A stretch of DNA of 64,000 nt from Carya illinoinensis. Lineage: Eukaryota; Streptophyta; Magnoliopsida; Fagales; Juglandaceae. Location of the stretch: the NCBI RefSeq assembly GCF_018687715.1, contig NC_056752.1, positions 17,691,501 to 17,755,500 on the forward strand. Reading direction: 5' to 3'. The notes below the pieces were generated by a model that was not told the DNA's origin, did not search any database, and saw only the letters and a list, made by a program, of their open reading frames with translations. The position numbers and the translations under genes are program-made. Shown piece by piece: positions 45,262 to 56,283 of the stretch (its first letter is position 1; each line of letters opens with the position of its first letter).

Positions 45262-45791
45262 TGTTACGTGTGCATCTGGGTTGAAGTTGAGGATACAGGC
45301 AGCAGGCAATGGTTTTAACAAACTTTGTTACGGTGTGTTTGAGTGGAGTGAAACGATGTGCAGCAAAAGATGAGAATTAATGAAACGGTGCGCAGCGAGG
45401 AAAAGTGTTGCCGTGCGAATTAATTGGTTGAGTTTAATAAAACGATTCGTTTTGTGTTGTTTTGTGAAATAAGCCAATACGGCACCGTTTGAGTTTTACG
45501 TTTTTGAGATGCTTTGTAAGTCTGTTAGTTACTTCTGTTATTTTCCTATAAATAGAGTCAGTGAGGGTTGCAGAGGGTATCGATCATTTCATTTGAGGGT
45601 TGATTTGTAAGGAGCTTGGAGATTGCTCGAAAATCTCTTCCGATTACTAGAGAAGCTTATAATTCTATTCTGTGTTCTTCTTCTGTGAATTAGTTGCTTA
45701 AGATTGTGTGAACTATCATCTGGAGCTTCATTCTAGTAGAGATTAGTATTCTATTTGTAATAGCAGTTGAGCATCAAGGAGGTACGTGACA
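45262..45791 (+). repeat. 5' LTR of Gypsy F (530 bp)
   Basis: TGTTACGTGTGCATC at the start, GTACGTGACA at the end. TATA box CTATAAATAGAG at about 45546-45557. The primer site (TTGGTATCAGTAGTAGG) follows at 45793 and resembles the initiator tRNA-Met complement for its first 10 bases. Confidence 0.93.
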
Positions 45792-45832
45792 ATTGGTATC
45801 AGTAGTAGGTGATCCTTACCATAGAAGGTGAG

Positions 45833-46670
45833 ATGGCAGAAGGTACGCGTGGAGCACTTAAAGGCCAGCAAGATGCCTCTAAGAAAAACCAGGATATGGT
45901 GCAGAAACAGCTGGAACATCATCAGCACACTATTACAGGAATAACAGAAAGGTTAGATCAATTTTCTAATATGTTGAGATCTGTTGTTAAGACTGTGAAT
46001 GCTTTATCTAGAAGTGATAGGGAGGTATCTAGAGAAAGAGATCATGTGCCTAGAAACCATGAGGATAGAGGTTGTTTTCAGAAGGGTTTTAGGTTGGAAT
46101 TTCCACATTTCAATGGTACTGATCCAACAGGATGGATCTTTAAGGCTAATCAATATTTTGATTGCTTTCAAGTACTATTTCATCAAAAATTAATGGTGGC
46201 ATCACACCATATGGATGGTGAGGCATTGGTTTGGTACCAACATGCTTTGAATTTTGGCCAATTTAATTCATGGGAGACGTTAGTGGTGGCAATACAAAAT
46301 AGATTTGGACTATCTACATATGATGATCCAATGGAGGCTTTGACAAGATTGAAACAGACTACTTTTGTTGGTTTATATACCACACATTTTGAAGCATTGT
46401 CTAAAAGGTTGAGAGGCTTGTCCGAAATGCATAAAATGAGCTGTTTTATCAGTGGGTGTTGAAGGATGACATAAGAATTCCTATGAAAATGTTTAATCCT
46501 TTAAAGTTAGGGGCTACCTTTGGCTTGGCCAAGTTACAAGAAGAGTATGCTTTATCTTCAAGAAAGTCTTGGAGGACAACTGGTCATTATGCTGATAAGT
46601 GGCCAATCAATCAAGTGGGACTTAAAGATTTTATTGAGGAAGGCAATAAGAATTTTTCTCCCTGAAGGAG
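45833..46670 (+). pseudogene. Gypsy F gag relic
   Basis: ATG at 45833, 42 bp past the LTR. MAEGTRGALKGQQD is followed by a coiled-coil-like QKQLEHHQHTITGITERLDQ, then LEFPHFNGTDPTGWIFKANQ, MDGEALVWYQHA and FVGLYTTHFEALSKRLRGL. This is the Retrotrans_gag fold of plant Ty3/gypsy elements. The frame shifts near 46455 (after FISG) and continues as LKDDIRIPMKMFNPLKLGAT, with a stop near 46663. Confidence 0.8.
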
Positions 46671-46671
46671 G

Positions 46672-47238
46672 GTGAATTCTTCTCAGATTGATGAGAAGAG
46701 GAGAAAAGGGTTATGTTTTCGTTGTGAGGAAAAATGGAATCCAAATCACACTTGTAAGAAAACCAAAGTGTATTTCATTCGAGCTGATTCTGAGGAATTG
46801 GACAGATCCGATAATGAAGAACCTCTGTGTATTGAGGATATTCAATCTATTCCTACAGAGGTTGATAATTTGGAAGTGTCTGTCAATACTATTTCTGGAT
46901 CTATTAGTGTAAATGCTATGAGGTTGCATGGCTATGTAGGCTCTTGTGCTGTTGAAATCCTATTAGATTTTGGGAGCACACATAATTTTGTGGATCCTTT
47001 AGTGGTCCAGGATGCTAAATTGGTTGTCCATATAGAGTCTAGTTTGCAAGTGAGAGTGGCCAATGGTGAAAAGCTTCTGAATCAAGGCAGTGGGGTGGAG
47101 GTTTTTAAGATTCAAGGCTCCAAATTTTCTGTCCCTTTCCATGTGTTAGCATTGGGAGGATGTGATTTAGTCCTTGGGGTGCAATGGTTAAGAACTTTGG
47201 GCTCTATCACTTGGAATTTTGTAGATATGTCTATGTAG
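46672..47238 (+). pseudogene. Gypsy F zinc knuckle and protease relic
   Basis: GLCFRCEEKWNPNHTCKK is the CX2C...HX4C nucleocapsid knuckle of this group. The aspartic protease follows with VEILLDFGSTHNFVDP. The catalytic triad reads DFG where DSG is usual, so the active site is altered. GCDLVLGVQWLRTLG (near 47160) is the conserved protease C-terminal motif. A TAG at 47236-47238 ends the frame. Confidence 0.8.
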
Positions 47239-47439
47239 TTTGAGTTGGGGGGGGTCAGATGGTGAGCTTGCAAGGCTTATCTTCTGCAAGTATACATATG
47301 ATGTTTCGTGTTAAAGGCTTTAAGTCACAATTTGTGACTAAACAAGGCTGGTTTTTACAGATGATGCCTGTTGAATAGAAACCTGTTGAAGTTTTTGTGG
47401 AAGGTCCTATGGCTGACTTACTTAAGCAGTTTAGTGATG

Positions 47440-48890
47440 TATTTTATGAACCTGTTGGCCTGCCCCCTAAAAGAGCTTTTGATCACCCAATTAACCTCAT
47501 AGATGGGGCTTCTCCTGTTTTAGTAACATACAGGTACCCTCATTACTAGAAATATAAAATTGAGAAGATTGTCCATGAATTGTTGCTTTCTGGTGTAATC
47601 AGACCTAGCCAAGGTCCATTTTACTCATCTGTGTTGCTGGTTAAGAAGGCTGATGGCACTTGGCGTATGTGCATTGATTATAGAGCCCTAAACCATGAAA
47701 CCATAAAAGATAAATTTCCAATTCATGTGATAGATGAATTACTTGATGAATTGTTTAGGGCTAGAGTCTTCTCAAAGCTGGATTTAAGAGCTGGTTATCA
47801 CCAGATTCGTGTGAAGGATGAGGATATTCCAAAGACAGCTTTTCGAACCCATGAGGGCCATTATGAATTTCTAGTGATGCCATTTGGGCTCACTAATGCC
47901 CCTGCTACTTTTGAAGGCTTGATGAACCACATTTTTAAACCTTTTTTGAGAAGGTTTGTTCTAGTTTTTTTTTAGACATTCTGGTTTATAGTAGAAATGT
48001 TGAGGAGCATTTGGAGCATGTGAAAACTGTTTTGGCAATATTAAGGCAGCATACTCTCTATGCAAAAATGTCAAAATGTAAGTTTGGGGTGCATGAGATT
48101 GAATACTTGGGCCACATTATTTCTGGAAAAGGGGTACAAACAGATCCCTCCAAAACAGCAGCTCTAGTTCAATGGCCTATTCCTAAAACCTTAAAGTCCT
48201 TGAGAGGGTTTTTAGGATTAACAGGCTATTATCAAAAGTTTATTAGAGGGTAAGGTTCTATAGCAGCACCTCTAATAGAATTATTGAAAAAGAATTCATT
48301 TTGTTGGAATGAAAAGGCTGCTGCTGCATTTGAAATGTTGAAGGCAGCTGTTAGCAATCCTCCTGTGTTGAGGCTGCCAGATTTTAATAAAGCATTCACC
48401 ATTGAGTGTGATGCTTCTGGTATAGGTCTTGGGGCAGTTTTGATGCAAGATTCTCAACCCATAGCTTTTTATAGTAAAGCTTTGAAGGGTAAGGCTTTAT
48501 TATTGTCACTTATGAAAAAGAACTCCTAGCCTTAGTATCTACTGTCCAGAGGTGGAGACCTTATCTTTTAGGCCATGCCTTTAAGATCAAGACTGACCAA
48601 CAAGCCCTCAAGTTTTTGGTGGAGCAGAAAATTGGAACCGAAGCACAACATAAGTGGGTTTCAAAACTCATTGGCTATGATTTTTCTGTAGAATATAAAA
48701 AGGGAAAAGAAAACTTGGTTGCTGATGCGCTTTCAAGGAAAGATGAAGAAGATCAAGCTCTCATTGCTATGATTTCTTTTCCTACTGCTTTGTGGATTGA
48801 AGAACTTAAGAATAGTTACTCCTTGTGTCCAGAATATGTGGATTTGATTCCCAAATTGCAGCAAGGTCAGTAGGGTCCAAAACATTTTTC
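47440..48890 (+). pseudogene. Gypsy F reverse transcriptase and RNase H relic
   Basis: RT from about 47580: [53 protein letters not shown] and [20 protein letters not shown]. An extra base in the T run near 47965-47973 shifts the frame exactly at the catalytic FFDDIL box (the reading becomes FF then stop). The thumb continues in another frame (EHLEHVKTVLAILRQHTLYA; LRGFLGLTGYYQKFIRG). RNase H: FTIECDASGIGLGAVLMQDS, then LTDQ-type KTDQQALKFLVEQ and NLVADALSRK (48720-48740). Confidence 0.85.
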
Positions 48891-48899
48891 TACTCAACA

Positions 48900-50226
48900 A
48901 GGGTTGTTACTCAGAAAGGGCAGGTTGGTGATAGTTCCTTCTTCATCCATTTTATCCAAAATTCTACAATATATCCATGACAATCCACAAGCTGGTCATG
49001 TGGGTTATCATAAAAAACTTCAAAAGGCTCGAAGAGATTTTTGGTGGCCTAGTATAAGGAAAGATGTCTGGAGGTTGGTTAATGAATGTGAAACCTGTCA
49101 GGTCAGTAAAAGTGAAAATGTGAAGTACCCTGGTCTCTTACAACTCTTGCCAGTTCTTGATTCCCCTTGGCTGGATATATCCATAGATTTCATTGAAGGG
49201 TTACCCCTTTCTAATGGGTTTTCTGTTGTGCTGTCTGTGGTGGACAAATTGACCAAATTTGCTCATTTCTTTCCATTTTCACATCCATACACAGCTGTTA
49301 AGGTGGCTCAAGTCTTTCTTAATGGGGTCTTCAAATTACATGGCTTGCCTCGCTCAATAGTTTCAGACAGAGATGCAGTTTTCACTAGCTCTTTTTGGAA
49401 ACAGTTGTTTCATTTGCAAGGTGTTTCCTTAGATTTTACCTCTTCATACCATCCTCAATCTGATGGTCAAACAGAAGCATTAAATAAATGCTTGGAATGA
49501 TATTTGAGATGTTATTGTAGTCAACAACCAAAGCAGTGGACTTCATGGTTGGCTATGGCTGAGTGGTGTTACAACACTACTCCACATTCTTCCATCAAAA
49601 TGACTCCATTTGAAGCCCTTTATGGTTATGGTCCCCCTAAACTTCTTTCTTATGTACCTGGCATTTCCTCAAATGCTGTTGTTGATCAACAATTAAAAAC
49701 AAGGGATGAATTGCTGAAGTTGTTGAGGGATAACATAGCACAAGCATAGCACAGGATGAAATTTTTTTCTGATAAGGGCAGAACAGATAGATCTTTTCAG
49801 GTGGGTGACTGGGTCTTCTTAAGATTACAACCTTATAGGCAGAAAACAGTGGCTATGCGCCATAACATGAAATTAGCTCCAAAGTTTTATGGCCCATTTT
49901 TAGTGCTGCAGAAAGTTGGGTCAGTGGCTTATGAACTTGATTTGCCTTCATCTTCCAAGATCCATCCTGTGTTCCATGTCTCTTGTTTGAAGAAGAAGTT
50001 GGGGCAGCATGTCATTCCTTTGCCCACCTAACCTCCAACTGATTCTATTGGCCAATTGCAACCTGAGCCACAAGAGATCCTTGATAGGAGGATGCAAATG
50101 AGGGGTAACCAGGCTGTAACTGAGGTCTTAGTGAGCTGGGTGGGGGCTGCTCCTGAAGATGCCTCTTGGGAGTGTTTGTGGAAATTGAGGCAGTTATATC
50201 CTCACTTGGTTGGCACTATTTTGTAA
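48900..50226 (+). pseudogene. Gypsy F integrase with C-terminal chromodomain, relic
   Basis: Zinc-binding HVGYHKKLQKARRDFWWPSI and CETCQVSK (HHCC complete, 48990-49110). Catalytic core: DISIDFIEGLP (first Asp), IVSDRDAVFTSSFW (second Asp) and YHPQSDGQTEALNK (Glu), all present. After a TGA at 49498-49500 and a stop near 49749 the tail reads RSFQVGDWVFLRLQPYRQ and FHVSCLKKKLG. Next a chromodomain-like stretch, LVSWVGAAPEDASWECLWKL (about 50130-50190), ends near 50226. Chromodomains of this clade steer integration towards marked chromatin. The catalytic residues survive although the frame does not. Confidence 0.85.
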
Positions 50227-50280
50227 GTGTGTGCATCTGGGTTGAAGGCCTTGTGGGCAAGTCCTTTAAGAGGGGGAGAT

Positions 50281-50810
50281 TGTTATGTGTGCATCTGCGT
50301 TGAAGTTGAGGATACAGGCAGCAGGCAACGGTTTTAACAGACTTTGATATGGTGCGTTTGAGTGGAGTGAAACGATGTGCAGCAAGGGATGGGAATTAAT
50401 GAAACGGTGCGCAATGAGGAAAAGTGTTGCTGTGCGAATTAATTGGTTGAGTTTAATAAAACGATTCATTTTGTGTTGTTTTGTGAAATAAGCCAATACG
50501 GCACCGTTTGAGTTTTACGTTTTTGAGATGCTTTGTAAGTCTGTTAGTTACTTCTGTTATTTTCCTATAAATAGAGTCAATGAGGGTTGCAGAGGGTATC
50601 GATCATTTCATTTGAGGGTTGATTTGTAAGGGGCTTGGAGATTGCTCGAAAATCTCTTCCGAATACTAGAGAAGCTTATGATTCTATTCTGTGTTCTTCT
50701 TCTGTGAATTAGTTGCTTAAGATTGTGTGAACTGTCATCTGGACCTTCATTCTATCAGAGATTAGTATTCTGTTTGTAATAGCAGTTGAGCATCAAGGAA
50801 GTACGTGACA
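50281..50810 (+). repeat. 3' LTR of Gypsy F (530 bp)
   Basis: Same length as the 5' LTR, with about 24 mismatches seen by eye. TATA box at about 50565-50576. A 20-bp copy of the LTR start (TGTGTGCATCTGGGTTGAAG) lies outside it at about 50228-50247. Confidence 0.93.
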
Positions 50811-50846
50811 AGAAGGGAGTGACGAAGGTCTGAGAAAAAATATTCT

Positions 50847-51146
50847 TATTTCTCATTGTGTTCATTACAGATTCCTAAGCTTTATACAAAGAGAAAACAG
50901 TCAAAACAAAAAAAGGCAAAATTGCTACTTCTGTACAAAGCAACGTGAAACTTTATTTACAACAAATGCACATTTCCTATACAATTCATTCTGTTAGGGG
51001 ATAGAAGGCTACAACAGATTACTGTCATGTGCCTATTCCACTCAATTTCCATTTCTCTTTGTTGCAAGCTGTATGCTTGTCTGGTGCATTAGCAGTTGCC
51101 TCCGATTCCTACTCAGTGGACTCCATTTTATGCTTTTTTGTGACTC
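50847..51146 (-). repeat. Putative 3' LTR of Copia D
   Basis: Bounded by the polypurine tract on the right. No second LTR is available for comparison, so both edges are approximate. The RNase H frame extends into it. Confidence 0.45.
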
Positions 51147-52691
51147 CCCCTCAAAATGGGCGTAGATATTCAAAGTGCCCATCTTGAACATGAGAAAATG
51201 AAAGGTGGTATTGGACAATGCCTTATTAAAAATATCTGCAAGTTGGAACTTGAAAGATATATGTATTGGTGTGAGGACCTTGGCTAATACCTTCTTTCTA
51301 ACAAAGTGACAATCCAATTCAATGTGCTTGGTCCTTTCAAGAAACACTGGAATTTTAGTGAGATGCAAAGCTGCTTGGCTGTCACAATATAGAAGTGCAG
51401 GCTAAGTATGTTCAGTATTGAAGTCTTTCAGCAAAGAAATGAGCCATACAATTTCACAACTAGCATGACCCAAGGCTCAATATTCTGCCTCTGCAGATGA
51501 ACATGAAACAATGGCTTGCTTTTTGGATTTCCAGCTAAATAAAGAATCACCAATGAAAGTGCAAAAACTAGTGATTGATTTTCTTGTTTCTGGGCATGCT
51601 ACCTAATCTGAATCACTAAAGCTTCAATGTGTGGTTGAGATCGAGATGAGAAGAATATGCCTTGCCCTATAGAACCTTTCAGATACTTTAGTACTCGATG
51701 GGCAGCACACATATGTGGTTCTATTGGTTTGTCCATGAATTGGCTGAGGATACTAATTGCATAGGTGATGTCAGGTATGGTTATTGTAAGGTAAATCAAT
51801 CTCCCAATCAGTCTTCTATAACTCGTGGAATCAGCCAATAAACCCGAGGAAGAGTGGGTGAGCTTGTGGTTAGTTTCCATCGGGGTACTAATAGATTTAT
51901 ATCCAAGAAGCCCTGCATCCTCAAGGATCTCTAGGTTGTACTTTCTTTGACAAAAGTGGATGCCAAGAAATGATCTAGCAATTTCCAAACCCAAGAAATA
52001 CTTCAAAACACCCAGATCCTTGATCTTAAACTGAGAGTGCAAGTAAGCTTCCATGTTATTAACAGCTTCAAGATTTGAACTCCCTATGACTATGTCATTA
52101 ACATAAACCAAGAGGGCTATAGATCCATTCTCATCATTTCTTGTAAATAGAGAGTAGTCCAATTTAGATTGTTGAAAACCAATATGAGTAAGAGAAGCAG
52201 AAAATTTGGAGTACCATTGCCTAAAAGCCTGTTTAAGGCCATAAAGGGACTTATGGAGTTTACAAACCAGTTTCTTATTTGTACAAGATGACTCCCCCTT
52301 ACCATGAAAACTAGGAGGTATGTCTATGTAAATCTCTTCATCCAAATCACCATGACGGAAAGTATTGTGTACATCCAACTGAGAGAGGTGCTAGTTATGG
52401 ATGGCTGCCAACGCAAGAAAAACCCTGACAGTGGTGAGCTTTGCTACGGGGCTAAAGGTTTCTTGATAATCAAATCCTTCCCTCTGAGTGTAGCCTCTTG
52501 CCACCAATCTTGCTTTATGTCTCTCTACTGTCCCACCATATTTTAACTTGACTTTATAGCCATACTTGCAACCCATAGCTGCTTTTCCTGGAGGTAGGGA
52601 AGTAACTGTCATGTCCCATTTGCCTCTAAGGCTTCCAACTCAGATTTCACTACATCTTGCCAATGTTTAAAATTCACAGCTTCTTGGTAGC
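51147..52691 (-). pseudogene. Copia D reverse transcriptase and RNase H relic
   Basis: Reverse strand, in order: [153 protein letters not shown]. RNase H follows, with [19 protein letters not shown] and [12 protein letters not shown], then [13 protein letters not shown]. The RT box is YVND (52091-52105), losing the first Asp. Stops occur near 51600 and 51480. Confidence 0.8.
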
Positions 52692-52696
52692 TCTTA

Positions 52697-55600
52697 TGTG
52701 ACGCCCCCAAATTCTGTTTGGGATCGGACGGACATTTGAAGCGTCAAGACATGCAACACAAGGTTACCTGCCCCCGTTCATGACATATAAGATGCAATAT
52801 TCCTAACATGCATCTAACAATATGCAATATTCGCAGCGGATAAATTTTTTCTTTAGCAATACTATGCACCAAATTGAAAATATCCCAAATGCTTAAAACA
52901 TACTTCATACATAAAAATCCATTGAACAACTAGGATCACAACACTAGTCCAAAATGGTTATGATCCAAAAAGTACTAGAGATGCAACTCAATCATACAAG
53001 TAGTAATTTACGTTAATTACTATATTAACATTTATGTCGCACCGTCGCTTAGTCAACTGTGTCTAGTTGATCAGCTCCTGATTCTCCTTCAGGTCCTGTA
53101 ACAAGATCTACCATTCGGGGGGAGTGGTAGTTGGGACTACCAAAGTGAGATTTGATTACAAATCTCAGTAAGTTAATAAAAAGAACTTCAACACAAGCTA
53201 ATAATGCATGGATGACAGTAAAAGCATAAATGCATAATCAAATTCATAAGTAATTAAAGCATAACTTGGCGTACAACATAGCATAATTGACATAACTTAA
53301 ATTGAAACATGAACTGAACTTGACTTGACATGAACTTGATCTGAAACTTGACTTAGCATGAACTTGCTTTGAAACTTGAATTAACATGAAAAATACATAC
53401 TCCACAGTTGTTGTGGCCCCATGTATTCTACGTGTAAATACATACTCCACAGTTGTTGTGGCCCCATGTATTCTACGGAAACTTATTCTTTAACTGCTTA
53501 AATACATACTCCATAGTTGTTGTGGCCCCATGTATTCTACGTATCACAATTGCTGTGTCTCACGTAGTGTATGCGCCACAATTGCTGTGACCCCATACAT
53601 AAGTAATCAAGATGAAACGTGACTGGAATACGAATTGACTGAAGCCCTGACGTAACATAACGTGACTTGAACATAACTTAAAATACATGACCAACTTGAG
53701 ATAGAAACATTTCGTAACATGGCATAACATATAATAGACAACATATTTAACATGACATACTTGCAACAGTGAATATTACATGACTTGACATACATGTAAT
53801 AGATGGCATACTTAGCATGACGTACTTGTAAGGTACAGTAATATATAACAGAATATATTATGTAACAGATAAAAAATTGATGACAGAATAAATTCTGTAT
53901 AATAGACAATTACGTGATAACTTGGCATGGCATGACATATATGATAACACACATACATACACTGTAGTTTCTTTACTTAGCACACATACACAGTAGACTG
54001 CTAGTAAGTTAAAAGCTAACTTACCTCGATTTCCGCGTTTCTTATAAAACTTCAAGTGCGATCACGAGGAACTGTAATTAGTGATTCTAAAAGTTAGAAC
54101 TAAATTACTAATAATTTGAAATATGGAAAATACTAACTTAAAGAGTAAATTTTCATTTTACTCTTTACATGTGGGAAAATGACCGTTTTACCCATAACTT
54201 AAGGATTTTGCATACTTACTCCAAAAGTTTCCAAAATTTACATTCCTCATGTAAATTTTGTCCTAAACTTAAATATCAACTCAGAAAAATTTAAAACAAA
54301 ACACAACTATGAAGAACACACTATAGCCGAAACATCCATAGGCCATTTCCCTTGATTTTTATTGCAATTCCTTCCAACTTCAAAACTCATGCTTAAACCA
54401 AAATTTTGCAACAAACATCTTCCAATTCTAAGTTCAAAACCATACTTAAAACATCCATTTAGAAAAATCTAATAATTAACACCAAACGTTTTTGTAAAAA
54501 GTTCCAAGCACTTGAATCACAAGTTTTGACCTTAAATCAAAACATCTCCAAGAATTTCAAAAATCAAATCTTACTTCTAACATATTCATAATATCATCCT
54601 AACATCAACCATGCTTTAAATCATCAAACTAAAATCACCAAAATCACAAAATAACATTTGGAGTTTTTGGTTTTATACTTAGTCCAAAAACAGAAACTTT
54701 TTCCTCAACTAGTTTTGATAAATCTCTTGATCTATGACTTATAAATATATGATCTTCAAACCAAACCATCACATGGTTTAAAAAGATGTCATAAAACATA
54801 TATAAGCTTCTAATTCAAGATCATATGGTTAGAAATTAACCAAAACATAAATTTAGCCAAGAATATCCACACTTTGGCTTATCTGAATATCTCTTTGCAT
54901 AAAATTTCATATCTTTGAAACTAACATCAAATATATTCAAAATAATAATATAACATGTATATAAGATGCTTAGGATCCTCCAATAAAATTATTAAAGTCA
55001 TTAGAATAGGTTTAGACCATCAAAGAATTAAACTTTCTCAAAATAGAAACTGTTTTTCTTCTTCCAATTTCTAAGTTTCTAAATCTAAGAAAATCTTTCA
55101 TCAAAACCTTTAATCATGCAAAAATCCTCAACCAATAGTCACATATACATGTTAACAATACTCCCTAAAATTTTAGACCAATATCTATCCATTAGCTTGG
55201 TCAAAAACTCCAAACTATAACATCTTCTCCAGTTTATCTCCCAGAATGACCTTTCTATAGTTTATATAATATTTGACTGATAAATGATCTTCAAATGGGG
55301 CAAATAATATATCCATGTAAACTAGACTCAAAAATGAACAACTTATATGAAGGATACTTTATGATAAAACGCTTATACAAGCTTCGAAATGGGCGTGCAA
55401 AAGAACTCCTAAAAGCTGTCCGAGAGAAAGTATTTGATATTCTTTTAAAAGAACGTGTAAATGAAGATAAGTTTGTAGGTTATGGCTGGAGCTACTTATG
55501 GACGAGATAAGGAAGATGATAAGGCTGGAGTTGAGAGTTGAGTGTAGTTTTCTCCTACCCAAAATATCTATAAAAGATTATCTCATAATATTCTATCCAA

Positions 55601-56019
55601 TAATATCTACAAAAAAATCAACTTAAGATATTTTTATCTAATAATATCTATAAAAATCAACTCAAAATATTTTTATCCAATAATATTCATGAAAATTACC
55701 TCAAGATATTTCTTTTTATCCAATAATATCTATAGTTTTGAAAAGACGTTTTGTCCGAAAATATGAAAAAATGTTATTGCGCCATAAGACTTTAAATAAC
55801 CCTCCGAGTCTAATGGCACAAACTATAATACATTTTGACACTTCTAACTATATCCAATAATCAAAAACACACTTCTGATACCATAGTAAATAATAATACT
55901 AACTATATAGTTAGACAAAAACCTATACGATTAATAGATTCGTGAAAACTTATGGGATTTTCACGAGGTTCCTAAAGTTAATAGAAATTTCACAATTGAA
56001 TTTCTAGCGGGCTATTACA
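52697..56019. mobile_element. Solo LTR (3323 bp) of a large, probably Gypsy-type element
   Basis: It starts TGTGACGCCCCC and ends GGGCTATTACA. It is flanked by a perfect 5-bp duplication, TCTTA (52692-52696 and 56020-56024). The flanks join within the Copia D reading frame (linker then SYQEAV), proving insertion into D. No internal polyprotein, primer site or second LTR is present. TG...CA ends and this length suggest a Del/Tekay-like Gypsy LTR left by LTR-LTR recombination; the family name is inference. Short ORFs within it look random. The strand is undetermined. Confidence 0.85.
53310..53610. repeat. Tandem repeat block inside the solo LTR
   Basis: Three near-identical units of about 42 bp start at 53391, 53436 and 53500 (AAATACATACTCCAC, then AGTTGTTGTGGCCCCATG). 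Two diverged units follow, built on CACAATTGCTGTG (about 53545-53605). Each unit has the palindrome CCACAGTTGTTGTGG. To the left, 53310-53390 is an irregular array of ACTTGA/CATGAACTTG words. Confidence 0.85.
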
Positions 56020-56024
56020 TCTTA

Positions 56025-56283
56025 GGTTCATGAAGCAGGGAGAGAGAAAGGGCATAGGATTTATGATGAGGAGACAAGTGATCATATGATAGGTATTGAT
56101 GCAGAGGATGTGTAGTAGTTGTGGAGAGGGCACAAGGATTGGCAGTGGCATGAATATCTTGGCAATGGTAATCGCATAAGTATGTAGGTGGCTAGTGAGC
56201 TCAATGTGATCTTTGAAGATTGATGGGAGGTGTGATATCAGCAGGAGAAGGAGTAAGATTTTCATGAATTGGTGAAGATGGAG
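56025..56283 (-). pseudogene. Copia D integrase-RT linker relic
   Basis: The reverse strand carries HPLHQYLSYDHLSPHHKSYA, the conserved linker block before RT in this Copia group. Its downstream neighbour is found only after skipping the solo LTR. A stop codon lies upstream in the same frame. Confidence 0.7.

Larger units (their letters stand above)
45262..50810 (+). mobile_element. Ty3/gypsy chromovirus F (5549 bp), complete but inactive
   Basis: A perfect 5-bp target duplication, AGAAG (45257-45261 and 50811-50815), flanks 530-bp LTRs that begin TGTTA and end GACA. Inside, in order: primer site, gag, zinc knuckle, protease, RT, RNase H, integrase and a C-terminal chromodomain, the layout of plant chromoviruses. 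The polypurine tract AAGAGGGGGAGAT (about 50268-50280) abuts the 3' LTR. By eye the LTRs differ at roughly two dozen of 530 positions, mostly transitions, so the insertion is much older than Copia C. All reading frames carry stops or shifts. Confidence 0.93.
50847..56283 (-). mobile_element. Copia element D: decayed Ty1/copia, reverse strand, split by a solo LTR
   Basis: Reverse-strand RNase H and RT relics lie at 51042-52696. The sequence is interrupted by a 3.3-kb solo LTR and resumes at 56025-56283, where the reverse strand reads PPTYL.DYHC, HPLHQYLSYDHLSPHHKSYA and LSLPAS. That linker directly precedes SYQEAVNFKHWQDVV (52690-52640) in this Copia group. A putative 3' LTR occupies about 50847-51146, next to a polypurine tract (reverse strand TTTTGAGGGGGAG). 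Everything upstream of 56283 is replaced by hAT DNA, so the 5' half is missing. Confidence 0.8.

Noticed and set aside
53391..53610. Regular repeats with palindromes, CRISPR-like at first sight
   Set aside because: The units abut or are spaced irregularly without unique spacers of constant length. They lie inside a plant LTR and CRISPR arrays do not occur in plant nuclear DNA.
53244..54055. Reverse-strand Cys/Tyr-rich ORFs in the solo LTR
   Set aside because: They overlap in several frames, derive from the repeated CATGACATA/ACTTGA words, and lie wholly within a solo LTR.
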